Assembly: GCA_964569085.1 (NCBI GenBank)
Contig: CAZMTA010000007.1
Span: forward strand, 1-64,000
Length of the DNA: 64,000 bases
Direction: 5' to 3'
Source: JAJCZZ01 sp964569085
GTDB taxonomy: Bacteria; Gemmatimonadota; Gemmatimonadetes; Longimicrobiales; Gaopeijiaceae
Shown piece after piece: positions 20,687 through 29,813 of this stretch (position 1 is its first letter; each line of letters starts with the position of its first letter). The position numbers were made by a program, and so were the translations under genes. The notes below the pieces were generated by a model. It had not been told where the DNA came from. It did no database searches and saw only the letters and a program-made list of their open reading frames with translations.

Positions 20687-21678
20687 GCGGCTCCGGGGGC
20701 GGGCCGCTCCTCCAGGTGCGGGACCTGGGCGTGTCCTTCTCCGGCGAGGAGGGGCTCGTCCGGGCGGTGGACCGGGTGTCCCTCGAGATCGGGGAGGGGG
20801 AGGCGCTGGGTCTCGTGGGGGAGTCGGGGTGCGGCAAGACCGTTACGGCGCTCTCCCTCCTCCGCCTCCTGCCGCCCTCGGCCCGGCTCGAGGAGGGCTC
20901 GGAGGTGCGGCTCCGGGGGCGAGAGCTCACCGGTCTCCCCGAGGCCGAGATGCGGCGCATCCGGGGGGACCGCATCTCCATGGTCTTCCAGGAGCCCATG
21001 ACCTCCCTGAACCCGGTCCTCACGGTGGGGCGGCAGGTGGCCGAGGTCCTGGAGCACCACCGCGGGATGGGGCGCCGGGAGGCCCGGGCCGAGAGCGCCC
21101 GCCTCCTGGCCGAGGCCGGGCTCCCTCGGGCCGAGGCCCGCCTGGACGATCACCCCCACCGCCTCTCCGGTGGCGAGCGCCAGCGGGTCCTCCTGGCCAT
21201 GGCGCTGGCGTGCCGCCCCGATCTCCTCGTGGCCGACGAGCCCACGACGGCGCTGGACGTGACGGTGCAGGCGCGGATCCTCGAGCGCCTGGCCGAGCTC
21301 CGGCGGAGCCTGGGCATGGCGCTCCTCCTGATCACGCACGACCTGGGCGTGGTGGCCGCCGTCTGCGACCGGGTGGCGGTGATGTACGCCGGGGAGATCG
21401 TGGAGGAGGGTTCCGTGGAGGACGTCCTCCGGGCGCCCCGCCACCCCTACACCCGGGGCCTGCTGGACTCGCTCCCCTCGGCGGTGGGAGGCGGGCGCCT
21501 CCGGCCCATCCCCGGGAGCGTCCCCCCGGCCGGGGCCTGGCCGGAGGGGTGCCGCTTCCGAGACCGGTGCCCCCACGCGCGGGAGGCGTGTGGCCGGCCC
21601 CAGGCGCTGGCCGAGGTCCGGGGGCGGGGCGGCCGGGTGCGGTGCGTCCGCGCCCCGGAGCTGGGGGTCCTCCGGTGA
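20683..21678 (+). CDS. dppD: Peptide ABC transporter ATP-binding protein, DppD type
   Basis: The 331-residue ATPase has Walker A GESGCGKT (about residues 46-53), the Q-loop VFQEPMTSLNP, the signature HRLSGGERQRVLLAMAL, Walker B LLVADEPTTALD and the H-loop LLITHDLGV. Its C-terminal oligopeptide-transporter extension shows GCRFRDRCPHAREACGRP, a Cys-rich region that in relatives binds an iron-sulfur cluster. It starts at GTG 20683, overlapping the dppC stop (GTGA). It powers import together with the DppF-type protein encoded next. Confidence 0.93.
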   Translation: MSGSGGGPLLQVRDLGVSFSGEEGLVRAVDRVSLEIGEGEALGLVGESGCGKTVTALSLLRLLPPSARLEEGSEVRLRGRELTGLPEAEMRRIRGDRISMVFQEPMTSLNPVLTVGRQVAEVLEHHRGMGRREARAESARLLAEAGLPRAEARLDDHPHRLSGGERQRVLLAMALACRPDLLVADEPTTALDVTVQARILERLAELRRSLGMALLLITHDLGVVAAVCDRVAVMYAGEIVEEGSVEDVLRAPRHPYTRGLLDSLPSAVGGGRLRPIPGSVPPAGAWPEGCRFRDRCPHAREACGRPQALAEVRGRGGRVRCVRAPELGVLR

Positions 21679-22496
21679 GCCGCCCCCTCCTGGAGGTGCG
21701 CGACCTGGTCAAGCGCTGGCCCGGCCGGGGCCGGGGCGGCGAGGGCGTGACCGCGGTGGACGGCGTGAGCTTCGCGCTCCGGCGCGGGGAGACGCTGGGG
21801 CTGGTGGGGGAGTCGGGGTGCGGCAAGACGACCCTCGCCCGGGCGGTGCTGCGCCTCGTGGAGCCCACCTCGGGCACCGTCCTCTTCGACGGGACCGAGC
21901 TGGGCGCGCTCGGCACCCGCGAGCTCCGGGCCTTCCGGCGCCGGGCGCAGATCGTCTTCCAGGACCCCTTCGGATCCCTCAATCCCCGGATGTCCGTGGG
22001 GGCGGCGCTGCTGGAGGCGCTCCGCGTCCACGGCCTCGGCGGGAGCGATCCATGGAGCCGGGCCGCGGCCCTCCTGGAGCGGGTCGGCCTCGGGGCGGAG
22101 CACCTCCGGCGTCATCCCCACGAGCTGAGCGGCGGGCAGCGTCAGCGGGTGGGGATCGCCCGGGCGCTCTCCGTCGAGCCGGAGCTCCTCGTCCTGGACG
22201 AGCCGGTGAGCGCCCTGGACGTGTCGGTCCAGGCCCAGATCCTCAATCTCCTGGCCGACCTCCGGGCAGAGTTGCGCCTCACCTGCTTGTTCGTGGCCCA
22301 CGACCTCTCGGTGGTGCGGCACGTGAGCGATCGCGTGGCGGTGATGCGGGACGGGCGGATCGTCGAGACCGCGCCCACCGCGCGGCTCTTCGCCGAACCG
22401 GGCGACCCATACACCCGCGCGCTCCTCGACGCGATCCCCCGGATTCCGTCCCCCGGAGAGATCGCACCGAATGGCACGAGTAACGACTCGGCCTAG
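21675..22496 (+). CDS. dppF: Peptide ABC transporter ATP-binding protein, DppF type
   Basis: The 273-residue ATPase has Walker A GESGCGKTT, the Q-loop IVFQDPFGSLNPRMSV, the signature HELSGGQRQRVGIARAL, Walker B LLVLDEPVSALD and the switch His in LFVAHDLSVV. It is shorter than typical DppF (about 325 residues) because the C-terminal Cys-containing extension is missing; the protein ends soon after YTRALLDAIP. The GTG at 21675 overlaps the dppD stop (GTGA). It is the last gene of the five-gene import operon. Confidence 0.92.
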   Translation: MSRPLLEVRDLVKRWPGRGRGGEGVTAVDGVSFALRRGETLGLVGESGCGKTTLARAVLRLVEPTSGTVLFDGTELGALGTRELRAFRRRAQIVFQDPFGSLNPRMSVGAALLEALRVHGLGGSDPWSRAAALLERVGLGAEHLRRHPHELSGGQRQRVGIARALSVEPELLVLDEPVSALDVSVQAQILNLLADLRAELRLTCLFVAHDLSVVRHVSDRVAVMRDGRIVETAPTARLFAEPGDPYTRALLDAIPRIPSPGEIAPNGTSNDSA

Positions 22497-22577
22497 ACGA
22501 CGTACCGACTCCGAGAGCGCGGAAGGCAAGGCCCCGCTTGGCCTCCCCGGCGCTCGACACGGGCGCGGGACCGGGGC

Positions 22578-22606
22578 TTGACACCCATTTGGGCCCGGCC
22601 CATTAT
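22578..22606 (+). promoter_or_regulatory. Sigma-70-type promoter upstream of the ExbB/TolQ gene
   Basis: A perfect -35 box TTGACA (22578-22583) is followed after 17 bases by CATTAT (22601-22606, four of six matches to TATAAT). It lies about 93 bases before the TTG start at 22699. It is the best-looking housekeeping promoter in the window. Confidence 0.7.
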
Positions 22607-22698
22607 GCGTCCCTCCCACAATCGGGGACCGACCCGGGCCCGCCCGGCGTTCGTCCCGACGTTTCGAGACTCACGAAGATCACAGGCTGGAGGTCCCC

Positions 22699-23397
22699 TT
22701 GCTGTCGATGCGACTTCACGGAGCGCTGCTCCAGATTCCCGGGGTGGATGCCCCGGATCTCACTTGGCAGGAGCAGGCCGCACAGCTCTGGGAGAGCACC
22801 GGATTCATGGTGTGGCCCCTCGCTCTGTGCCTGATCCTGGGTATCCTCGTCATCATCTGGAAGTTCATCGACCTGACCGCGAAGGCGAGCAAGACCAAGC
22901 GGATCCTCAAGGACGTCGACGAGCTCCTCACCCAGCAGCGGATCAAGGAGGCCATCGATCTCACCCGGGATTCGAACGCCCCCGCCGCGAACATCCTCTA
23001 CGCCGGCCTCGAGCGGCACGAGGAGGGCACCGACCGGGTCATGAAGGCCATCGAGAACCAGGGCCTCATCGAGATGAGCAAGCTCGAGAAGGGTCTGGTG
23101 ATCCTGGCCACGCTGACCAACATCGCCCCGCTCCTGGGCTTCCTCGGGACGGTGATCGGAATGATCATCGCCTTCCAGTCCATCGAGGCGGCCGGAGAGG
23201 TGGAGGCGACGCTGGTGGCCGGAGGAATCAAGGTGGCGCTTCAGACCACCGCCGCGGGCCTCATGATCGCCATCCCGGTGTCGATCGGGCACAACTACTT
23301 CGTGTCCCGGATCGACTCGCTCGTGATCGACATGGAGGAGTCCGCCCAGAAGATGGTGGACACCCTGCACGCCATCGAGGCGGGCCGCGCCACCTGA
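22699..23397 (+). CDS. MotA/TolQ/ExbB-family proton channel protein
   Basis: The 232-residue protein is a TolQ/ExbB-type inner-membrane proton channel subunit. The first span is at about residues 36-54 (GFMVWPLALCLILGILVIIW). The conserved channel part GLVILATLTNIAPLLGFLGTVIGMIIAFQ (about 133-161) and VALQTTAAGLMIAIPVSIGHNYF (about 175-197) are both intact. The start is TTG 22699, chosen because GGAGG lies five bases upstream; an ATG nine bases on is the alternative. Usual partners (ExbD/TolR, TonB) do not follow, and the gene stands alone between its own promoter and a hairpin. The energised partner is therefore unknown. Confidence 0.9.
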   Translation: MLSMRLHGALLQIPGVDAPDLTWQEQAAQLWESTGFMVWPLALCLILGILVIIWKFIDLTAKASKTKRILKDVDELLTQQRIKEAIDLTRDSNAPAANILYAGLERHEEGTDRVMKAIENQGLIEMSKLEKGLVILATLTNIAPLLGFLGTVIGMIIAFQSIEAAGEVEATLVAGGIKVALQTTAAGLMIAIPVSIGHNYFVSRIDSLVIDMEESAQKMVDTLHAIEAGRAT

Positions 23398-23421
23398 CGC
23401 GGACCTCTTCACGAGGCACCA

Positions 23422-23454
23422 CGAGGCCGTCCGGGTTCGCCCCGGGCGGCCTCG
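23422..23454 (+). terminator. Hairpin after the ExbB/TolQ gene
   Basis: A 14-bp stem (CGAGGCCGTCCGGG against CCCGGGCGGCCTCG, one G-T wobble) with a TTCGC loop lies 24 bases after the stop at 23397. It has no T-tract but is strong and well placed. Confidence 0.65.
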
Positions 23455-23577
23455 TCGCGTAGGGGTACCCCCCGCCTCCCGCGCCGGAGCCCTCCTCCGG
23501 CGCACCCGCCCCGGGAACCTTGCGGGGCCTGGAGCCCATAACAAAGGGCGCGAACCACCCCCGAACCCTCCCATTCC

Positions 23578-25914
23578 ATGCGCCCTGCACGGCTCCTCGT
23601 TCCGGCCCTCCTCCTGGCCGCCGTCTCCGTCGGCGGCGGATCCACGGGCTGGGCGCGCCCCGCGGTCGAGGACGCGCAGCTCGCGCCGCCCCTGGACTCG
23701 GCGCGGGCCGAGCTCGAGGTGGGCCGGGCGTGGCACGCCACCCGGATCCTCCGGGAGGCGGGGGTGGAGGACGGCCCGCCGGAGCACGTCCTCCTGCTGG
23801 CCCGGGCCGAGTCGGGGTGGAAGCACCACGAGGCGGTGCTGGAGCTCCTGGAGGGCGCGGCCTGGCTGGACCGGGTGGAGGGCGGCCGGGGGTGGGCCCT
23901 CGTGGCCCGGGCCCGGGAGGCCGCCGGTGACTGGCGTGAGGCGGCCGAGGCGTGGGCCTCCTACCTCCTGACCCCCGCCGGCGAGGCGGATCCCCACGCC
24001 TCGGCCCTGGTGGTGCGGAGGGCCCGGGCGCTGGCCCGGGCCGGAGCGGTGCCCGAGGCCACGGCGGTACTTGGCTCGCTGGGCGGTCCGGACGCGGATC
24101 TGCGGAGCTGGTTCTCCCTGGAGCTGGCCGAGGCCGCCGCGGAGGACGGCGACACGGCGCTGGTGTCCGCGCTGGCCGGGCGGATCACCGACGAGGCCGC
24201 GGTGGACGCGGGCTGGCGCCTGGTCGCCACCGCCCGCCTCGCCGCCGGCGACACGGCGGGGACCATCGTCGCCTACCGCACCGTGCGCTCCCGCCATCCC
24301 CAGGGCGCCCGCCACGCCCTGGCCGGCGTGGAGATGGGGCTCCTGCAGCTCGCCCGGGGGGACACGGCCGCCGCGGTGGGGCTCCTGCGGGCCTCGCTGG
24401 AGGATGCGCCTCGGGGCGCCTCCGGCCGGGCGGCGCGGGCCCTCCTGGAGGTGGACGAGTCGGGGCTGGAGACCACGCTCCGCCTGGCGGCGCTGATGGA
24501 CCGCGCCGGGGACGGAGCCGGGGCCCTCCGCGCCTACGACCGGGCGTGGCGTCTGGCCCGGGCAGGGGGCGGCTCGCTGGCTCCCTGGCAGCGCCTGGCC
24601 CGTGCCCGTCTCCTCTCCACCGTCCCCTCGCGGCGGGACGAGGCGCTGGAGGAGTTCCGGGCGCTGGACGAGGAGATCACCGATCCGGAGCTGGGGGCCA
24701 GGAACCTGGTCACCTGGATGCGGATGCGGGATCGCCAGGGGCGGTCCGCGGCGGTGGAGACGATCCGGGGCTGGCTCCTGGACCGGTACCCGGAGAGCGA
24801 CGTCGCCGCCGAGATGGTCTGGGACCGGGGCTGGTCCGCCGAGGGCGGCGGGCGCTTCGACGAGGCGCTCGGTCACTACGCCGCCCTGGCCGAGGCCGCC
24901 CGCACCCACTCCCTGGCGGGCCGGGCGCGCATGCGCATGGGGCAGATCCACATCGGGCGGGGCCGGTACGAGCGGGCCGCCGAGGTCTACGAGGCCTACC
25001 TGGACGACTTCCCGGATGGGCGTCGGTGGGAGGAGGCCTCGTACTGGGCCGCGTGGAGCCGCCTCCGGGCGGGGGACGAGGCCGGGGCACGGGCGCGGCT
25101 GGAGCGGCTCCGCCGCGAGGAGCCCTTCTCGTACTACGCCGTAATGGCCGCGGAGCTGCTGGGAGAGCCCTACCAGGTCCGGGTGCCGGCCGGCGAGGCG
25201 CCGGTGGTGCCGGGGTGGCTGACCCGGGGCCTCGAGCGCCTGGACGCCCTGGCCGCCGCGGGGCTCGAGGAGGCCGCCGAGGCCGAGGTCGAGCGGTTGG
25301 AGGCCCGGGCCGAGGGCTCGGCCCAGGTCACGCTGGGGCTGGCCGAGGCCCTCATCGAGCGGGGTCGCACCATCGAAGGGATCAACCTGGGGTGGGGCCT
25401 CCGCGGGGACGGGTACCCGTGGGACGCGCGCCTGGCCCGGGTGGTCTATCCCTTCCCGGCCCGGGAGATGGTGGAGCGCGAGGCCCGGGAGCGGGGGGTC
25501 GACCCCATGATGATGGCGGCGCTCATCCGCCAGGAATCGGCCTTCGACGAGGACATCGTGAGCCATGCCGGGGCCATCGGCCTCATGCAGGTGATGCCGC
25601 CCACCGGTCGAGAGCTGGCCCGGGTGCACGGCCCGGAGGGCTTCCAGCCCGAGTCCCTCGAGACGGGCGAGGTCAACCTCCACCTGGGCACCGCGTACTT
25701 CGTGGAGATGAGCGCGCGCTACGACGGGGACCTCCCCCTCATCCTCTCGGCGTACAACGCCGGCCCCACGCGGGCGACCCGGTGGCGGCGCTACCCGGAG
25801 GCCGGGGACTGGCTCCGCTTCACCGAGCGGATCCCCTTCGAGGAGACGCGGGGCTACGTCAAGAACGTGCGGCGCAACCTCGGGGTCTACCGGGAGCTCT
25901 ACGGCCGGGAGTGA
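23578..25914 (+). CDS. slt: Soluble lytic murein transglycosylase (Slt type) with TPR-like helical repeats
   Basis: The 778-residue exported protein has a signal peptide (LLVPALLLAAVSVGGG, residues 5-20). A long Ala/Arg/Glu-rich helical region (about 40-590) reads like TPR/superhelical repeats, and the C-terminal domain (about 620-760) is an SLT catalytic domain. The catalytic glutamate lies in ALIRQESAFD (Glu653), followed by SHAGAIGLMQVMPPTGRELA, the LGTAYFVEM stretch and LILSAYNAGPTRATRW. It would cleave the MurNAc-GlcNAc bond to form 1,6-anhydro ends during peptidoglycan turnover. The layout matches Slt70, with a somewhat longer helical part. Confidence 0.93.
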   Translation: MRPARLLVPALLLAAVSVGGGSTGWARPAVEDAQLAPPLDSARAELEVGRAWHATRILREAGVEDGPPEHVLLLARAESGWKHHEAVLELLEGAAWLDRVEGGRGWALVARAREAAGDWREAAEAWASYLLTPAGEADPHASALVVRRARALARAGAVPEATAVLGSLGGPDADLRSWFSLELAEAAAEDGDTALVSALAGRITDEAAVDAGWRLVATARLAAGDTAGTIVAYRTVRSRHPQGARHALAGVEMGLLQLARGDTAAAVGLLRASLEDAPRGASGRAARALLEVDESGLETTLRLAALMDRAGDGAGALRAYDRAWRLARAGGGSLAPWQRLARARLLSTVPSRRDEALEEFRALDEEITDPELGARNLVTWMRMRDRQGRSAAVETIRGWLLDRYPESDVAAEMVWDRGWSAEGGGRFDEALGHYAALAEAARTHSLAGRARMRMGQIHIGRGRYERAAEVYEAYLDDFPDGRRWEEASYWAAWSRLRAGDEAGARARLERLRREEPFSYYAVMAAELLGEPYQVRVPAGEAPVVPGWLTRGLERLDALAAAGLEEAAEAEVERLEARAEGSAQVTLGLAEALIERGRTIEGINLGWGLRGDGYPWDARLARVVYPFPAREMVEREARERGVDPMMMAALIRQESAFDEDIVSHAGAIGLMQVMPPTGRELARVHGPEGFQPESLETGEVNLHLGTAYFVEMSARYDGDLPLILSAYNAGPTRATRWRRYPEAGDWLRFTERIPFEETRGYVKNVRRNLGVYRELYGRE

Positions 25915-26058
25915 GGCCCCGCCCGGCCCGCCGTGCCCCCGCGAGCTCCGCGGCTCTCCGCCGTCGCACGGTAGGCGCACTTCCCGTCACGCGGGCGATC
26001 CCGCGGCTCCGGCGGAAAATCCCTTGCGCCCCCTCGACCCTCCGGACTTATTCAAGGT

Positions 26059-26081
26059 GGCCCCGAGCGGGCCGGTTTTTT
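26059..26081 (+). promoter_or_regulatory. Terminator-like hairpin with T6 tract in the cold-shock gene leader
   Basis: GGCCC pairs with GGGCC around a CGAGC loop, then GG and six T (26076-26081) follow, only 20 bases before the cold-shock ATG at 26102. It could end transcripts from the slt side. Alternatively it could act as an attenuator or temperature-sensitive leader element, since GCCGG here can also pair with CCGG of the ribosome site. The role is inferred. Confidence 0.5.
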
Positions 26082-26101
26082 GACTCAGCCGGAGGTACTT
26101 G

Positions 26102-26299
26102 ATGAAAGGGACCGTGAAGTGGTTCAATGACTCGAAAGGGTACGGCTTCATCCGACACGGGTCGGGCGAGGACGTGTTCGTCCACCACTCCGCCATCGTG
26201 GCCGACGGGTTCCGGACCCTCCAGGAAGGGGAAGAGGTGGAGTTCGAGCTTCATCAGACCGAGAAGGGACAGACGGCCGCCAACGTGGTGAGGGCCTGA
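26102..26299 (+). CDS. Cold-shock protein, CspA family
   Basis: The 65-residue protein is a single cold-shock domain. It shows KGTVKWFNDSKGYGFI (RNP1, residues 2-17) and EDVFVHHSAI (RNP2, about 23-32), with the aromatic RNA-contact residues in place. It binds single-stranded RNA and DNA as a chaperone. The ATG at 26102 follows GGAGGT at about eight bases; a TTG immediately upstream at 26099 is in frame but less likely. It is flanked by a terminator-like leader hairpin and a canonical terminator, so it is monocistronic. Confidence 0.97.
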   Translation: MKGTVKWFNDSKGYGFIRHGSGEDVFVHHSAIVADGFRTLQEGEEVEFELHQTEKGQTAANVVRA

Positions 26300-26363
26300 G
26301 CCCGATCTCGGACGGTCCAGAAGGCGGCCCGGGGAACGCGCTTCCCCCCGTCGCCTCGTCGCC

Positions 26364-26398
26364 GCGCCTCGCGTCCATCGGGACGCGAGGCGCTTTTT
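26364..26398 (+). terminator. Rho-independent terminator after the cold-shock gene
   Basis: A perfect 13-bp stem (GCGCCTCGCGTCC and its complement) with an ATCG loop is followed by TTTTT (26394-26398). It is the only textbook intrinsic terminator with a T-tract clearly downstream of a gene in this window. Confidence 0.9.
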
Positions 26399-26535
26399 CG
26401 TGCCCGTGACGAGTGGTGGCGGTCCTCGCGCCCCCGCCCCACCCGCGCCGACCCCCGCGCCCGCGTCGACCCGCGCCCGGCTCCCTTCTATCTTCCGGAC
26501 TCGCTCCCCACGCCTCCTCCGAGTCCCGGCCGCCC

Positions 26536-29319
26536 TTGGACATCCCTCCGAAGACCGCGCCCCGCATCTTCCTGATCGACGCCTACGCCCTCATCTACCG
26601 GGCGTACTACGCGTTCATCAACCGGCCGCTCACCAACGCGAAGGGCGAGAACACCTCGGCCCCCTTCGGCTTCACGAACTTCCTCCTGGACATCCGGGAG
26701 AAGTTCGAGCCGGACTACATCGCGGTGGTCTTCGACGCGGGCACCTCCTTCCGGGAGGAGGCCTTCCCGGAGTACAAGGCCACCCGGGAGAAGATGCCCG
26801 ACGACCTCCGGGCCTCGCTGAAGCACATCCGGGACATCGTGGAGGGCTTCAACGACCCCGTGGTGGAGCTGGAGGGCTACGAGGCCGACGACGTCATCGG
26901 GACCCTCGCCATGCAGGCCGCCGACAAGGGGCTGGAGGCGGTCATCGTCTCCGGGGACAAGGACCTCTACCAGCTCGTGCGGCCGGGCATCCACCTCATG
27001 AACCCGGGGCGGGGCGGGGCCACGGGCGTGGCGGCGGAGTGGGTCACCGAGGAGAACGCCCACGAGAAGTTCGGCATCCCCGCCGGTCAGGTGGTGGACT
27101 ACCTGGCCCTCATCGGGGACTCCTCCGACAACATCCCCGGGGCGACGGGCATCGGGCCCAAGACCGCCGTGAAGCTCCTGGAGAAGTACGGGGACATCGA
27201 GACCATGCTGGAGAAGGCCGAGGAGGTGAGCGGCAAGCGCGCCCGCACGGCCCTCACCGAGGAGGCGGACCAGATCCGCCTCTCGCGCCAGCTCGTCACG
27301 ATCATGACGGACCTGGACATCGAGCTCGACACCGAGGCGCTGAAGGTCCACGAGCCCGACGCCGAGCGGCTCCGGGAGAAGTTCGTGGAGCTGGAGTTCC
27401 GGCGGCTGGCCGAGCGCTTCACCACCACGGCGCTGGCCGCGGGAGAGGGGGGCGCCGGCGAGGACTCGGAGGTCGAAGCGGAGTACGAGGTCGTGGCGGA
27501 CGCGCGGGCCGCCCGGGCGCTGGCCGAGCGGCTCCGGAAGGCGGGGCGGGTGGCGGTGGCCGCCCAGGCCTCGCGCCCCGACCCCCTCCGGGGCGAGCTC
27601 GTGGGGCTGGCCCTGTCCGACGAGACGGGGAAGGCGTGGTACCTCCCCCTGGGCCACGAGCAGCCCTTCAAGCTGACCTTCGAGGACGAGGAGCAGGGGG
27701 AGGTGCGCAACCTGCCCTCGCTCTCAGGCGCCGAGCTGGAGCCGGTGCGGGCGCTCCTGGAGGACCCGGGCGTGGAGAAGGTGGGCCACGACCTGAAGGC
27801 CACGGCGCTGGCGCTCTCCCGGGCCGGGGTGACGCTCCGGGGGCACGCCCTGGACGCCATGGTGGCCAGCTACGTCCTGGACCCGGGCCGCCGGGCCCAC
27901 GACCTGGCCTTCCTGGCGCTGGAGCTCCTGGCCCGCAAGGCGCTCTCGTACTCCGACGTGGTGGGCACCGGCCAGAAGGAGATCCCCTTCAGCGAGGTGC
28001 CGGTGGAGGAGGCCCGGGACTTCGTCTGCGAGCGCGTGGACCTGGGGCTGCGCCTGGCCGAGCGCTTCCGCGTCGAGCTGGAGGAGAGCGAGCTGGACGG
28101 CCTCTTCCGGGACCTGGAGATGCCGCTGGTGCCGGTCCTGACGCGGATGGAGCTGGCCGGCGTCCTCATCGACGAGGACTTCTTCGACGGGATGCGGGAG
28201 AAGCTGGTGAAGGAGCTGGACCTGATCCAGAACGACATCTTCAGCATCTGCGGGGAGGAGTTCAACGTGAACTCCACCATCCAGCTCCGGGAGATCCTCT
28301 TCGAGAAGATGGGCCTCCCGGTCGTCAAGAAGACCAAGACCGGGCCTTCCACCGACGCCTCGGTCCTGGAGGAGCTGGCCACCCAGGGCCACGAGATCCC
28401 GCGCCTCCTCATGGAGTACCGGGAGCTGGAGAAGCTCCGGAGCACGTACGTGGACGCGCTGCCCCAGCTCGTGAACCCGCGGACGGGCCGCATCCACACC
28501 TCGTTCAACCAGACGGTGGCGGCCACGGGGCGGCTCTCCAGCTCGGAGCCCAACCTCCAGAACATCCCCATCCGGACCGAGCTCGGTCGCGAGATCCGGA
28601 AGGGCTTCGTGGCGGCGCCGGGGACGGTGCTCCTGGGCGTGGACTACTCCCAGATCGAGCTCCGCATCCTGGCCCACTTCTCGGGGGACGAGGCCTTCGT
28701 CACGGCGTTCCGCGAGGGCATCGACGTCCACAAGCAGACCGCGTCGGTGATCTTCGGCGTGGAACGCGAGGACGTGAGCGCCGGCATGCGCGCCCAGGCC
28801 AAGACGGTGAACTTCGCCACCCTGTACGGGCAGGGGCCCTTCAGCCTGGCCAAGCAGCTCGGCATCACCCGGGAGGAGGCCAAGCAGTTCATCGAGACGT
28901 ACTTCGAGCGGTTCAGCGGGGTGCGACGCTACCTGGACGAGCAGGTGGAGAAGGCCAAGGAGCTGGGCTACGTGGAGACGCTCATGGGGCGGCGGCGCTA
29001 CGTCCCCGAGCTCCGGGCCAAGAACTGGAACGTCCGCCAGTTCGGCGAGCGCGTGGCGCAGAACACGCCCATCCAGGGGACGGCGGCCGACATGATCAAG
29101 GCGGCCATGATCGACGTCCAGGAGGCCCTGGACGGCATGGACACGGGCGCCCGCATGCTCCTCCAGGTCCACGACGAGCTCCTCTTCGAGGTGCCCGGGG
29201 ACGAGGTGGACGCGGTGCGCGACGCCGTCGTCCGGGAGATGGAGGACGCCATGGAGCTGGACGTGCCCCTGGTGGCCGAGTGGGGCGTGGGGACGACCTG
29301 GTACGAGGCCAAGGGGTGA
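26536..29319 (+). CDS. polA: DNA polymerase I
   Basis: The protein (about 927 residues) has a 5'-3' exonuclease domain (FLIDAYALIYRAYY, VVFDAGTSFREE, YEADDVIGTLA, SGDKDLYQL, GDSSDNIPGATGIGPKTA). It also has a family A polymerase domain: motif A VDYSQIELRILAHFSGDEAF, motif B RAQAKTVNFATLYGQGPF and motif C LLQVHDELLFEV. The middle domain aligns with the 3'-5' exonuclease but lacks its catalytic acids. The FDTET counterpart reads VAVAAQA and the LKYD counterpart reads LKATA, so proofreading is predicted absent. The TTG at 26536 (LDIPPKTAPRIFLIDAYAL) is the best start; the open frame continues upstream as a Pro/Arg-rich stretch without family support. Confidence 0.93.
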   Translation: MDIPPKTAPRIFLIDAYALIYRAYYAFINRPLTNAKGENTSAPFGFTNFLLDIREKFEPDYIAVVFDAGTSFREEAFPEYKATREKMPDDLRASLKHIRDIVEGFNDPVVELEGYEADDVIGTLAMQAADKGLEAVIVSGDKDLYQLVRPGIHLMNPGRGGATGVAAEWVTEENAHEKFGIPAGQVVDYLALIGDSSDNIPGATGIGPKTAVKLLEKYGDIETMLEKAEEVSGKRARTALTEEADQIRLSRQLVTIMTDLDIELDTEALKVHEPDAERLREKFVELEFRRLAERFTTTALAAGEGGAGEDSEVEAEYEVVADARAARALAERLRKAGRVAVAAQASRPDPLRGELVGLALSDETGKAWYLPLGHEQPFKLTFEDEEQGEVRNLPSLSGAELEPVRALLEDPGVEKVGHDLKATALALSRAGVTLRGHALDAMVASYVLDPGRRAHDLAFLALELLARKALSYSDVVGTGQKEIPFSEVPVEEARDFVCERVDLGLRLAERFRVELEESELDGLFRDLEMPLVPVLTRMELAGVLIDEDFFDGMREKLVKELDLIQNDIFSICGEEFNVNSTIQLREILFEKMGLPVVKKTKTGPSTDASVLEELATQGHEIPRLLMEYRELEKLRSTYVDALPQLVNPRTGRIHTSFNQTVAATGRLSSSEPNLQNIPIRTELGREIRKGFVAAPGTVLLGVDYSQIELRILAHFSGDEAFVTAFREGIDVHKQTASVIFGVEREDVSAGMRAQAKTVNFATLYGQGPFSLAKQLGITREEAKQFIETYFERFSGVRRYLDEQVEKAKELGYVETLMGRRRYVPELRAKNWNVRQFGERVAQNTPIQGTAADMIKAAMIDVQEALDGMDTGARMLLQVHDELLFEVPGDEVDAVRDAVVREMEDAMELDVPLVAEWGVGTTWYEAKG

Positions 29320-29813
29320 GGAAGCCGCTCCGCGTCTTGCTGGCCGCGGCGGCCCTGGCGGCCTGCGGCCCGGCCGCGGATTCCGGCGGCCCTCCCGCCG
29401 ACGAGCTGGAGGCGCTCCGGGCGGAGCTGGCGGCCTGGCACGAGGCCAGCGTCGCGGCCCACCTGGAGGGAGATCCCGCCTTCTTCGCCGGGGATCTGGC
29501 CGACGACTACCTCGTGATCTCCGGGGCCCGCATCACCCGGCCGGACTCGGCCGCCCTCCTGGAGCGCTTCGGAGCCTACCTGGGCTCCACCGCGTTCTCC
29601 CGGTACGAGACCACCGACGGGCCGTGGGTGGGCGTGTCCGACGACGGCTCGGTGGGGTGGGTGGTGGTGGAGGTGGAGGTCGAGGGACACCGGACGGGGG
29701 AGGCCGGCGACTCCGTGCCGGTGCGCTTCCGGAGCGCGTGGCTCAACCTCTTCCGTCGGGTGGACGGACGCTGGCGCTCCGTGGCGAACGTCTCCCAGGT
29801 GGCACCGTCCTGA
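29316..29813 (+). CDS. SnoaL/DUF4440-like lipoprotein
   Basis: The 165-residue protein starts at a GTG overlapping the polA stop (GTGA). It has a short signal peptide ending in a lipobox, LAAC (Cys17). The mature part (about residues 30-160) reads like the NTF2-like DUF4440/SnoaL fold: a helical start AAWHEASVAAHLEGDPAFFAGDLADDYLVIS, then a strand-rich half with GWVVVEVEVEG and FRSAWLNLFRRVDGRWRSVANV. Such proteins are often ligand-binding or small lyase/isomerase-like. No catalytic residues can be named. Coupling to polA is probably only positional. Confidence 0.8.
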   Translation: MRKPLRVLLAAAALAACGPAADSGGPPADELEALRAELAAWHEASVAAHLEGDPAFFAGDLADDYLVISGARITRPDSAALLERFGAYLGSTAFSRYETTDGPWVGVSDDGSVGWVVVEVEVEGHRTGEAGDSVPVRFRSAWLNLFRRVDGRWRSVANVSQVAPS

